The notes under the pieces: model-generated | What the model saw: only the letters and a program-made list of their open reading frames with translations | The model's database searches: none | Told to the model about the DNA's origin: nothing | Translations under genes and position numbers: made by a program | Shown: in pieces, positions 28,506-36,367 of the stretch | How positions within the stretch are numbered: position 1 is the stretch's first letter | How the letters are laid out: every line of letters starts with the position of its first letter | Source: Telluria aromaticivorans | Lineage (GTDB): Bacteria; Pseudomonadota; Gammaproteobacteria; Burkholderiales; Burkholderiaceae_D | Direction of reading: 5' to 3' | DNA length: 64,000 nucleotides | Assembly: GCF_013003915.1 (NCBI RefSeq) | Contig: NZ_JABAIV010000003.1 | Coordinates: 558,001-622,000, forward strand

Positions 28506-28799
28506 ATGGACAGACAATCCTTCGTTTACATGCTTGCCAGCCGCCGCTACGGCACCCTCTATGTCGGCGTTACAGCGGACCTCGTTCGCCGTGTGTGGGA
28601 ACACAAAGAAGGCTTTGTTGAAGGCTTCACGAAAACCCATAAAACAAACATCCTGGTCTGGTACGAAACCCACGGCGAAATCATCGCTGCCATCACCCGT
28701 GAGAAACAAATCAAGAAGTGGCGGCGCAACTGCAAGATCAACCTGATCCAGTCGATCAACCCCGACTGGAACGACCTCTACCCCGACATCGTCGCCTGA
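28506..28799 (+). CDS. GIY-YIG nuclease family protein
   Basis: The 97-residue protein is a stand-alone GIY-YIG domain. FVYMLASRRYGTLYVGVT at residues 6-23 carries the two signature tyrosine segments (here VYM and YVG), VRRVWEHKEG follows with the catalytic-type Arg, and the Glu is in EKQIKKWRR. It belongs to the small YhbQ-like group whose cellular role is unclear. The gene is isolated. It lies behind an inverted pair of palindromic repeats and has no strong ribosome site. A link between the nuclease and the repeats is speculation. Confidence 0.88.
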   Translation: MDRQSFVYMLASRRYGTLYVGVTADLVRRVWEHKEGFVEGFTKTHKTNILVWYETHGEIIAAITREKQIKKWRRNCKINLIQSINPDWNDLYPDIVA

Positions 28800-29040
28800 T
28801 GGCTCCCCCCGCTGTTCATGCACGACAGTGCCTGCAAACAACCCTGTCGCGCCCTAGGCACACCCATACGATCGGCCTGCGCCGCCTGTGCACGAACATT
28901 CGCCCTGTGACAACGCTTCTCCGCGCTCCCAATCAACAACCCACGGGTCCCATGGGAAGCTGTCGAGAATATTTACACTTCGCGAATTCCAGCACCGCAG
29001 GAAAAACCTAAGGTCTTGATTAATCAAAAGAATTCACTAC
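28800..29040. other. Non-coding stretch between the GIY-YIG gene and the sigma-54 promoter
   Basis: I see no gene in this part of the 430-bp gap. It contains a 12-bp palindrome TTGATTAATCAA at 29016-29027, just upstream of the -24 element, and a TCCCATGGGA palindrome near 28947. Either could be a regulator site. The region would be the natural place for an enhancer. Confidence 0.4.
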
Positions 29041-29056
29041 TGGCACATTTGTTGCT
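29041..29056 (+). promoter_or_regulatory. Sigma-54 (RpoN) promoter of the PEP-CTERM gene
   Basis: TGGCACATTTGTTGCT matches the -24/-12 consensus TGGCACRNNNNTTGCW at every defined position. It is 175 bases ahead of the TTG start codon of the next gene and on the same strand. Sigma-54 promoters are known for PEP-CTERM genes controlled by the PrsK/PrsR system. Confidence 0.75.
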
Positions 29057-29230
29057 ATAAGGACAGATATGTGTCTCAGAAGGAAGTAGCGCAAAGCACC
29101 CGGGTTACCAGCCAACTGGCCAGAACTTGCTAGCGTTGCGCAAAACCTGCGAAGAAAAATATCCGTATCCAATGAAGCAGCTTGCCAAGCCACTTGATTG
29201 GGTTGTCATTCCAAACCTAGGGAGTCGAAA

Positions 29231-29827
29231 TTGAAAAAGCTTTTCTTGAACGCCATGATGATCTGCGCAGTCGCCTTTGCCGGCAGCGCAAACGCAGCCG
29301 TGATCCATAACATGCAAAACGGCAAACTGGTCGGCGCGAGCGGCATCACGATCGCTGGCGAAAACTATCGAGTCAGCTTCGGCAATTCCTGCGCCTCGAT
29401 GTTTGACGGATGCAAGAGCTCGCTGTTCGATTTCAAAACCGAGAACGCCGCTGTCGCCGCACTCGACGCCCTGTTCAGCCAGGTGTTCGTCGATAACGTC
29501 ATGATCAACGGCGTCCGCTATAACTTCGACAGCAAGCCGGAACTGGTCAACAGCTGCGATACGCAAGGCTTCTGCGAGATCTGGGTTCCTTACCTGGATC
29601 TCGGCAACGGCACCGTACAGTCGGCCTGGCACGTCAACACCAGCAACGGTGACTATGTCGGAAGCAATAACTGGTACGGCCCTTACACGTATGGCAATGG
29701 CGAAGAGTATATGGCCTTCACGAACTTCGAGAAGATGACGGCTGCGGTGCCTGAGCCGGCGTCGCTGGCCCTGCTCGGCCTCGGCCTGATGGGCATGCGC
29801 TTGTCGCGGAAGAAGAAAACGGTCTGA
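29231..29827 (+). CDS. PEP-CTERM sorting domain-containing protein
   Basis: From the TTG at 29231, with AGGGAG seven bases upstream, the 198-residue product begins with a signal peptide (MKKLFLNAMM ... GSANAA). It ends with the PEP-CTERM tripartite signal: VPEPASLALLGLGLMG followed by RLSRKKK. Such proteins are cleaved by exosortase and placed at the cell surface, often with exopolysaccharide. The mature domain (about 125 residues) has several Cys and aromatic residues but no family I know. No exosortase is in the window. The TTG start is preferred because the upstream ATG at 29198 would add charged residues ahead of the signal peptide. Confidence 0.88.
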   Translation: MKKLFLNAMMICAVAFAGSANAAVIHNMQNGKLVGASGITIAGENYRVSFGNSCASMFDGCKSSLFDFKTENAAVAALDALFSQVFVDNVMINGVRYNFDSKPELVNSCDTQGFCEIWVPYLDLGNGTVQSAWHVNTSNGDYVGSNNWYGPYTYGNGEEYMAFTNFEKMTAAVPEPASLALLGLGLMGMRLSRKKKTV

Positions 29828-29852
29828 TCCGGCGTTCTTCGTGCCATCCTGG

Positions 29853-29877
29853 AAACCCGGCGCATGCCGGGTTTTTT
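29853..29877 (+). terminator. Terminator after the PEP-CTERM gene
   Basis: AAACCCGGC (29853-29861), four-base loop, GCCGGGTTT (29866-29874), then more T. The opposite strand also reads AAAA-hairpin-TTT, so it may serve the convergent SDR gene too. Confidence 0.85.
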
Positions 29878-29890
29878 CATTGCCGGATGA

Positions 29891-30604
29891 TCAGCCGCGC
29901 AGGTCGTCCACGGGCTCCTGCCCGAAGCGCTTGCCCAGCAGGTAATCCACCAGCGCCACCGCGCAATCGCCTGGCGCCACCAGTACCCCGCCCTCCTTCA
30001 GGTCCACGAAGCGCTGCCTGAGCGGGAAGCGTTCGTCCGGGGTGGCCCGGATCTCGGCCTGCATATCGGTATCGATCACGCCCGGCGCCAGGCTGCAGGC
30101 CAGCACGCGCGGATCGGCGTCCAGCGCAATGGCGCGCGCATGCTGGTCGAGCGCTGCCTTGGTGGCGCAGTAGACGCTCCAGCCGGGGTAGGCGCTGCGC
30201 GCTGCGCCGCTCGATACATGCAGGATGCGCCGCTCGGCCTGGGGCACGGCCTGCACGAAGGCGCTTGATAAGGCCAGCGGCGCCGCCACGTTGATGACGG
30301 CAGCGCGCAGCGCCGCCACCGGGTCTTGCCCGGCCAGCGGCCCGACCGGGCCGACGACACCGGCATTGTTGACCAGCAGCGCGGTATCGCAGCCGGCCAG
30401 GAAACTGCGCAGCGCATGGCCTTGCAACCAGGCCGCCAGCGCCGCGGCGTCGCCGAGGTCGACGACAGCCTGCTCCATGCCCTCGCCGATTTCCGCATGC
30501 CCGCGCGCCACGCCCAGTACGGGAATGCCGCGCGCCACGAGTTCCGCCGCCACCGCGGCGCCGAGGCCCCGGGTGTGGCCCGTCACGACTGCCTTGATCA
30601 TCAT
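29891..30604 (-). CDS. Short-chain dehydrogenase/reductase
   Basis: The 237-residue protein has the Rossmann glycine motif TGHTRGLG at residues 9-16, LLVNNAG near 77, the catalytic Ser in HVSSGAA, and YCATK with the catalytic Tyr and Lys. This is a classical SDR, probably NADPH-dependent, and resembles the sepiapterin/benzil-reductase-like group. The substrate is unknown. GGAGG lies just before the ATG pair. Its start is 12 bases after the stop of murB, so the two are co-transcribed, perhaps only by chance of location. Confidence 0.85.
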   Translation of the reverse strand: MMIKAVVTGHTRGLGAAVAAELVARGIPVLGVARGHAEIGEGMEQAVVDLGDAAALAAWLQGHALRSFLAGCDTALLVNNAGVVGPVGPLAGQDPVAALRAAVINVAAPLALSSAFVQAVPQAERRILHVSSGAARSAYPGWSVYCATKAALDQHARAIALDADPRVLACSLAPGVIDTDMQAEIRATPDERFPLRQRFVDLKEGGVLVAPGDCAVALVDYLLGKRFGQEPVDDLRG

Positions 30605-30616
30605 CTCCAGCCTCCG

Positions 30617-31645
30617 CTAAATGAATACCGGTTCCGGTTCCAGCGCCACGCCATAGCGCGCCGCCACGTCCGCCTGGATCGCGCGCGCCAGCCGCACCAC
30701 GTCCTGGCCCGTCGCATCGCCCAGGTTGACCAGCACCAGCGCCTGCTTCGGATACACGCCGGCCGCGCCCAGCGCCTTGCCCTTCCAGCCGCACTGGTCG
30801 ATCAGCCAGCCGGCGGCCAGCTTTTCACTGCCATCCGGCTGCGCGTGGTGCACCAGCGCAGGATACTGCGCCAGCAGCTGCGCGCACTGCTCGCCGGACA
30901 CCACCGGGTTCTTGAAGAAGCTGCCCGCATTGCCGATCTCGGCCGGGTCGGGCAGCTTGCGGCGTCGGATCGCTTCCACCGTCTGCCCGATCTCCCGGGG
31001 CGTCGGCGATGTCAGGCCAGCCGCCTCGACCGCATTGGCCAGCTCCGCATAGCGCAAATTGGGCGTCCAATCGAGCGGGAGCGCAAAAGTCACGTCCAGC
31101 ACCACCAGCGTGCTGCCTTGCGCGTGCTTGAAGATGCTGTCGCGGTAGCCGAAGCGGCAGGCCGCCGCATCGAGCGTGCGCGTCTCGCCGCTGGCCAGGT
31201 CGTAGGCCGTGAGCGAGTGGAAGGTATCCCTGGTCTCGGTGCCGTAGGCGCCCACGTTCTGGATCGGCGCCGCGCCCACCGTGCCCGGGATCAGCGAGAG
31301 GTTTTCCAGTCCGCCGAAGCCCTGCGCCAGCGTCCACTGCACGAAAGCATGCCAGTTCTCGCCCGCCTGGGCGCGCACCAGCAGCTTGCCATCCTGTTCG
31401 CCCAGCACTTCCTTTCCGAGTCCCGTCATGTGCAGCACGATGCCGTCGAAATCGCGCGTGAACAGCATGTTGCTGCCGCCGCCCAGCACCAGGCGCGGCA
31501 GGCCGCTCAGGGCCGGGTTGCCGCGCACCGCGTCGAGCTCCGCCGCATTGCTCACCCGCAGGTAATGCCGGGCCCGCGCGGGGATGCGGAAGGTGTTGAG
31601 GGAAGCGAGCGGATAATCGTCGAGGATGGGGAGTCGTGGGTGCAT
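30617..31645 (-). CDS. murB: UDP-N-acetylenolpyruvoylglucosamine reductase
   Basis: The 342-residue FAD enzyme reduces the enolpyruvyl group to form UDP-MurNAc, the second step of peptidoglycan precursor synthesis. LVLGGGSNMLF near residues 48-58 is the FAD-binding signature. GTVGAAPIQNVGAYG near 110-124 and GNAGSFFKNPVV near 226-237 are the active-site segments, including the Ser. The length equals that of type I MurB of E. coli. The ATG at 31645 is chosen because homologous sequence (LASLNTFRI) begins soon after; the frame is open further upstream without similarity. It is divergent from yajQ. Confidence 0.92.
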   Translation of the reverse strand: MHPRLPILDDYPLASLNTFRIPARARHYLRVSNAAELDAVRGNPALSGLPRLVLGGGSNMLFTRDFDGIVLHMTGLGKEVLGEQDGKLLVRAQAGENWHAFVQWTLAQGFGGLENLSLIPGTVGAAPIQNVGAYGTETRDTFHSLTAYDLASGETRTLDAAACRFGYRDSIFKHAQGSTLVVLDVTFALPLDWTPNLRYAELANAVEAAGLTSPTPREIGQTVEAIRRRKLPDPAEIGNAGSFFKNPVVSGEQCAQLLAQYPALVHHAQPDGSEKLAAGWLIDQCGWKGKALGAAGVYPKQALVLVNLGDATGQDVVRLARAIQADVAARYGVALEPEPVFI

Positions 31646-31811
31646 GGCGTGATGGTGTTTTTGCCTATTATAGGGGCAACTGCGGGCCGGCCCGGGGGCG
31701 GGGGCCGGGCCGCCTGTTGCCCACAAGGCAAATTGTGGTCGCGTGCGGGCGGGGTTGTCCGTTAAAATAGAGGGATTCATCTATTAGCAACATCAAAAAA
31801 AGGAACCCGCC

Positions 31812-32297
31812 ATGCCATCGTTTGATGTCGTCTGCGAAGCAGACATGGTCGAAGTAAAGAATGCCGTTGAACAATCGAACAAGGAAATTACCACCCGCTT
31901 CGACTTCAAGGGCAGCTCGGCCAACGTCGAGCAGAAGGACAAGGAACTGACCCTGTTCGCCGACTCCGACTTCCAGCTCAGCCAGGTGAAGGACGTCCTC
32001 ATCAACAAGATGTCGAAGCGCAAGGTCGACGTGCGTTTCCTCGACGAAGGCAAGGTCGAGAAGATCGGCGGCGACAAGGTCAAGCAGGTCATCAAGGTGC
32101 GCAACGGCATCGAGACCGAGGACGCCAAGAAGATCACCAAGCTGGTCAAGGAAAGCAAGATGAAGGTCCAGGCCAGCATCCAGGGCGAATCAGTGCGCAT
32201 CACCGGCGCCAAGCGCGACGACCTGCAGGCCGCCATGGCCATGCTGCGCAAGGATGTCGAAGACCTGCCGCTGGCCTTCAACAACTTCCGCGACTGA
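31812..32297 (+). CDS. yajQ: YajQ family cyclic di-GMP-binding / nucleotide-binding protein
   Basis: The 161-residue protein is a complete YajQ with the two ferredoxin-like halves. It begins [18 protein letters not shown] and contains TTRFDFKGS near residue 33 and the C-terminal [11 protein letters not shown]. Some YajQ homologues bind c-di-GMP and act with LysR-type regulators; others bind RNA or nucleotides. AGGAA lies nine bases before the ATG, and TAAAAT at 31763-31768 is a possible -10. It is a single gene. Confidence 0.92.
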   Translation: MPSFDVVCEADMVEVKNAVEQSNKEITTRFDFKGSSANVEQKDKELTLFADSDFQLSQVKDVLINKMSKRKVDVRFLDEGKVEKIGGDKVKQVIKVRNGIETEDAKKITKLVKESKMKVQASIQGESVRITGAKRDDLQAAMAMLRKDVEDLPLAFNNFRD

Positions 32298-32441
32298 TAG
32301 CCGGGGCCGGCACACCGGCCCAGCCGCGTGGCCAACGCTGCGCAAGCCATGTCCCGCCTTGGGGTAGAATGACGACCGTGTACGCGCACGGCCGTCGATG
32401 CATATGTACGCGTAGGGAACTACGGTAGTCTAAGGATTGCA

Positions 32442-33710
32442 ATGAAACGTGTTGATGATTTCCGCCTGCGAATGGGCAACAAGGAATATGTTCCCATCAT
32501 GATCGGCGGGATGGGCGTGGACATCTCGACCTCCGAGCTGGCGCTCGAGGCTGCCCGCCTGGGCGGCATCGGCCATATTTCCGATGCGATGGTGCAGGAC
32601 GTGTCCGACCGCAAGTTCGACACCACCTTCGTCAAGGAAAAGACCAAGCTCTACAAGTTCAACATCAACAACATGAACAAGGCGGTGGTGCAGTTCGACC
32701 TCGACCGCCTGGCCGAAGCGACCCGCCTGCACGTGGGCGCAACCATGCAGGCGAAGCAAGGCAGCGGCCTGATCTTCGTGAACTGCATGGAAAAGCTGAC
32801 CATGAACGCGCCGAAGGAAACCCTGCGCACCCGCCTGTCGTCCGCGCTCGACGCCGGCATCGACGGCATCACCATGTCGGCCGGCCTGCACCTCGGCTCC
32901 TTCGAGCTCATCAAAGACCACCCGCGCTTCCGCGACGCCAAGCTGGGCATCATCGTGTCCTCGACCCGCGCGCTGCAACTGTTCCTGCGCAAGGTCTCGC
33001 GCCTTGACCGCCTGCCCGACTTCATCATCGTCGAAGGCCCGCTGGCGGGCGGCCACCTCGGCTTCGGCATCGACGACTGGAAGCAGTACGACCTGCACAC
33101 CATCATGGACGAGATCCATGCCTACATGCGCGCCGAGCAGCTCGACATCCCGGTGATCGCCGCCGGCGGCATCTTCACCGGTTCGGATGCGGCAGGCTTC
33201 ATGGAACGAGGCGCGGCCGGCGTGCAGGTGGCGACCCGCTTCACCGTGACCCACGAATGCGGCATGCCCGACCACGTGAAGCAGGAATATTTCCGCGCCA
33301 GCGAAGAAGACATCATCGTCAATGGCGTGTCGCCGACCGGCTACCCGATGCGTATGCTGAAAAGCACGCCGGCGATCGGTTCCGGCATCCGCCCCGGCTG
33401 CGAATCCTACGGCTACCTGCTGGACGCCACCGGCAACTGCGCCTACATCAATTCGTACAACCGCGAAGTCCAGGCCAGCCCGGACGGCAAGAATATCTCG
33501 GTGCTGGATAAAACCTGCCTGTGCACGCACATGCGCAACTTCAATTGCTGGACCTGCGGCCACACCACCTACCGCCTGAAGGACACCACGCACCGCCTGG
33601 CGGACGGCAGCTACCAGATCCTGTCGGCCCAGCACGTGTTCGAGGACTACCAGTTCAGCGTCGACAACCAGGTGGCGCTGCCGCCGAAACAGGAAGTCGT
33701 CGCGGCCTGA
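32442..33710 (+). CDS. Nitronate monooxygenase-like FMN protein with C-terminal Cys cluster
   Basis: The 422-residue protein is a TIM-barrel flavoprotein of the 2-nitropropane dioxygenase/nitronate monooxygenase superfamily. GGMGVDIST at the N-terminus, GGHLGFG near 203 and IAAGGIFTG near 238 are the FMN-phosphate and active-site loops. It is longer than typical NMO (about 320-350). The extra C-terminal part holds CLC-x7-CWTC (Cys359, 361, 369, 372), which looks like a metal site. The substrate is not known. It is a single gene ending in a terminator. Confidence 0.82.
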   Translation: MKRVDDFRLRMGNKEYVPIMIGGMGVDISTSELALEAARLGGIGHISDAMVQDVSDRKFDTTFVKEKTKLYKFNINNMNKAVVQFDLDRLAEATRLHVGATMQAKQGSGLIFVNCMEKLTMNAPKETLRTRLSSALDAGIDGITMSAGLHLGSFELIKDHPRFRDAKLGIIVSSTRALQLFLRKVSRLDRLPDFIIVEGPLAGGHLGFGIDDWKQYDLHTIMDEIHAYMRAEQLDIPVIAAGGIFTGSDAAGFMERGAAGVQVATRFTVTHECGMPDHVKQEYFRASEEDIIVNGVSPTGYPMRMLKSTPAIGSGIRPGCESYGYLLDATGNCAYINSYNREVQASPDGKNISVLDKTCLCTHMRNFNCWTCGHTTYRLKDTTHRLADGSYQILSAQHVFEDYQFSVDNQVALPPKQEVVAA

Positions 33711-33796
33711 GCGTCGCCGCCTGGGCCCGGCAGCCCCGGGCGTGGCGGCCTGAAGCGCTTTGTGGCAGCAGGCCTGATCGCAGTTCCATTTCTTCG

Positions 33797-33823
33797 AAGC
33801 CAAGGCCTGCCGTGGCTTTTTTT
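33797..33823 (+). terminator. Terminator after the flavoprotein gene
   Basis: AAGCCA (33797-33802) and TGGCTT (33813-33818) with a ten-base loop are followed by TTTTT. Confidence 0.6.
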
Positions 33824-33895
33824 GTGATGCGCCACCTTGGTGCGAAGGCGTGTAAGCTGAGAACTCAGCGAGCGCTTTTCACGAAGGGTGCCGGC

Positions 33896-36268
33896 ATGAC
33901 CACTTTCGATCCATCTGCCCAGGTCACTTTCCTGACCGACGACGAAGGCAAGGTCGCAACGTGGAATCCTGCATGCGCGAGCCTGTTTGGCTGGACGTCC
34001 GAAGGTGCTCCCGGACGGCCGCTGACCGACCTGCTGGCAGGCGATGAGCGTTGGCCCTCGCTGGCCTCTGCCGGCGGCGCCCGGGTCCGGATGCGCTTTT
34101 CCGGCGGGCGCGAAGGCCTCGCCACCCTCAGCCTGCTCCGCCAGTACGATGCCGCCGGCGAGCCACAGGGCTGGAGCGCCGCCATCGTCATCGCGCCGTG
34201 CGATTCGGTAAGCGAGTCCGACCGCGTCGGCTGCACGCCGCTGTCCGAGGTCGTCGACCTGCTGCCCGGCACCTTCTACGCGATCAACCGCGAAGGCCGC
34301 TTCGTCGTCTGGAACCACAATCTCGAACGCCTCGCCGAAATGACGCCGGACGAAGTTGCCGCGGCCCAGGTCATGGACATGTTCGAGCCACGCGACCGCG
34401 ACCTGGCGCTCGAGAACATACGCCGCGTGTTCGAGGAAGGCGCCGAGGTCTCGATGGAAATCAACTACGTCGCCCGCAGCGGCCGCGAGACGCCGATGAT
34501 GCTGGGCGGCACGCGGGTGTCCTGCAACGGCGACGACTACCTGTTCGGGATGGGGGTCAACATCGCCAGCCGGCGCGAGAAAGAGCGCCGGCTGCTCCTG
34601 AGCGAGCGCGCGCTGAACGCGGCCAGCAACGGCATCGTCATCACCCGCTGCGCCGGGCGCGACAACATCATCGAATACGTCAACCCTGCCTTCGAGCGCA
34701 TCGCCGGCTACCCGGCGCTTGAGGCCATCGGGCGCGACCCGCGCTTCATGGCTGCCCCCGAATTCGACACCCACGAGCGCAGCCAGATCCGCGTCGCCCT
34801 GGCCGAGCGGCGCCCGGTCAGCGTGGTCTTCCGCAACCTGCGCAAGAACGGCGAGCTGTTCTGGAACGACCTGAACATCACGCCGGTGCGCGACGAGTAC
34901 GGCGAAGTCACCCATTTCATCGGCATCTTGCACGACGTCACGGCCATCAAGCAGCGCACCGACCACCTCGAGCACGAGGTCAACCACGACGCCCTCACCG
35001 GCCTGGCCAACCGCACCCTGCTGTGGGACCGGCTCGACCACGCGGTGCACCTGGCGCACCGCCACAAGGCGATGGTAGCCACGGTGCTGATCGACCTGAA
35101 CAACTTCAAGACCATCAACGACACCTTCGGCCACGAGGCCGGCGACATCGTGCTCAAGGTGGTGGCGCGGCGCCTGCAGTCCGCGGTGCGCGAAAGCGAT
35201 ACGGTGGCCCGCATGTCGGGCGACGAATTCGTGCTGGTGCTGGTGGACCAGCCCTCGCTGCGCTTCACGCTGCGCATGGTGGAGCGGCTGCGCCGGTCGA
35301 TGACGATGCCGGTGGCCTTCGGCGGCAACCAGATCCCGGTGGGGGCCAGCCTGGGCGTGGCGATCTTCCCGCATGACGGCCAGGCGCCGGTTGAGCTGGT
35401 GCGCGCGGCCGACATGGCGATGTACCACGCCAAGGGCAACGGCGGCGGCGTGCATTTCTTCTCGCCCGAGATGCGCTCGGCCAACGAGAAGCGCGCCGCG
35501 CTGGCCGACGGCATCCGCGCCGCACTCGACCATGACGAGCTGTTCCTGCTGTTCCAGCCGCGCATGGATGCGAAGAGCGGCAAGGTGCGCGGCTTCGAGG
35601 CGCTGCTGCGCTGGCGCCATCCCAAGAACGGGGTCATGCTGCCGGCCACCTTCCTGGCCGAGGCCGAGGAATCCGGCCAGATGGTCGAGATCGGCAATTG
35701 GGTGCTGGACCAGGCCTGCGCCTTCCAGCAGCAGTTGCGCCAGCTCGGCTACACCGGCCTGCCGGTATCGGTGAACGTCTCGCACCGCGAGTACAGCCAG
35801 CACGGCTTCGTTGCCGGCATCGGCGAACGGATGAAGCGCCACGGCCTGCCGCCCGGCAGCCTGGAAATCGAGATTCCCGAGGCCGACCTGATCCGCAACC
35901 CGGGCCTCGGGCGCGACCTGTCGGCCCAGTTGCGCGACTCCGGCGTGGCATTGTCGATCGACGAGTTCGGCAAGGGCATCTCCGACCTCTCCTTCCTGCA
36001 GCAGCTGTCGGTGCGCCAGGTCAAGCTGTCGAAAGCAGCCGTGCACGACATCGCCGGCGAGGGCCGCGGCAGCATGCTGGCCAAGACCCTGATCGACATC
36101 GGCCACAACCTCGACCTGTCGGTGGTCGGCGAGGCGGTCGAGACCGAGGCCCAGATGGCTTTCCTGACCTCGCATGGCTGCGACCAGTTGCAGGGGCAAT
36201 GGTTCAGCGAGCCGCTGGCGGCGGATGCGGTAAGGCAGATGCTGGAGCAGCGGAATGACGCGCAGTGA
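33896..36268 (+). CDS. PAS-PAS-PAS-GGDEF-EAL protein with degenerate EAL
   Basis: The 790-residue cytoplasmic protein has PAS domains at about 5-100, 115-225 and 235-350, then GGDEF at about 360-525 and EAL at about 535-785. The diguanylate-cyclase signature is SGDEF (441-445). In the EAL domain, EAL (568-570), the Asn of VNVS and GEAVE are present. DDFG reads IDEFG (688-692) and the usual KID reads VKLS (709-712), so two metal or catalytic positions are changed and phosphodiesterase activity is doubtful. It would respond to a cytoplasmic signal and alter c-di-GMP. AAGGG precedes the ATG at 33896. It is a single gene. Confidence 0.88.
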   Translation: MTTFDPSAQVTFLTDDEGKVATWNPACASLFGWTSEGAPGRPLTDLLAGDERWPSLASAGGARVRMRFSGGREGLATLSLLRQYDAAGEPQGWSAAIVIAPCDSVSESDRVGCTPLSEVVDLLPGTFYAINREGRFVVWNHNLERLAEMTPDEVAAAQVMDMFEPRDRDLALENIRRVFEEGAEVSMEINYVARSGRETPMMLGGTRVSCNGDDYLFGMGVNIASRREKERRLLLSERALNAASNGIVITRCAGRDNIIEYVNPAFERIAGYPALEAIGRDPRFMAAPEFDTHERSQIRVALAERRPVSVVFRNLRKNGELFWNDLNITPVRDEYGEVTHFIGILHDVTAIKQRTDHLEHEVNHDALTGLANRTLLWDRLDHAVHLAHRHKAMVATVLIDLNNFKTINDTFGHEAGDIVLKVVARRLQSAVRESDTVARMSGDEFVLVLVDQPSLRFTLRMVERLRRSMTMPVAFGGNQIPVGASLGVAIFPHDGQAPVELVRAADMAMYHAKGNGGGVHFFSPEMRSANEKRAALADGIRAALDHDELFLLFQPRMDAKSGKVRGFEALLRWRHPKNGVMLPATFLAEAEESGQMVEIGNWVLDQACAFQQQLRQLGYTGLPVSVNVSHREYSQHGFVAGIGERMKRHGLPPGSLEIEIPEADLIRNPGLGRDLSAQLRDSGVALSIDEFGKGISDLSFLQQLSVRQVKLSKAAVHDIAGEGRGSMLAKTLIDIGHNLDLSVVGEAVETEAQMAFLTSHGCDQLQGQWFSEPLAADAVRQMLEQRNDAQ

Positions 36269-36305
36269 GACCAATGCGCGTGCCACGGTGCTCGATTGGA
36301 GAGAA

Positions 36306-36340
36306 CCGTAGGGTGGGCAAGTTCCTTGCCCACCCTACGG
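36306..36340. repeat. GGGTGGGC palindromic repeat, copy G (perfect hairpin)
   Basis: CCGTAGGGTGGGCAAG and its exact complement (36325-36340) form a 16-bp stem with a three-base loop. It lies between the convergent PAS-GGDEF-EAL and DHH genes and could act as a transcription barrier, though it has no T-run. Confidence 0.85.
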
Positions 36341-36367
36341 GACAGTGGCGGCTCTTTGGTGATCGAC

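Noticed and set aside
28409..28621. A 70-codon frame with PSFPRRREPN
   Set aside because: This peptide is the translation of the GTTCCCGC palindromic repeat and is a common false ORF; the real gene in this region is the GIY-YIG nuclease.
28222..36367. Possible genomic island between argG and the DHH gene
   Set aside because: The genes murB, yajQ and others are core genes with normal composition, and there is no integrase, tRNA or attachment repeat.
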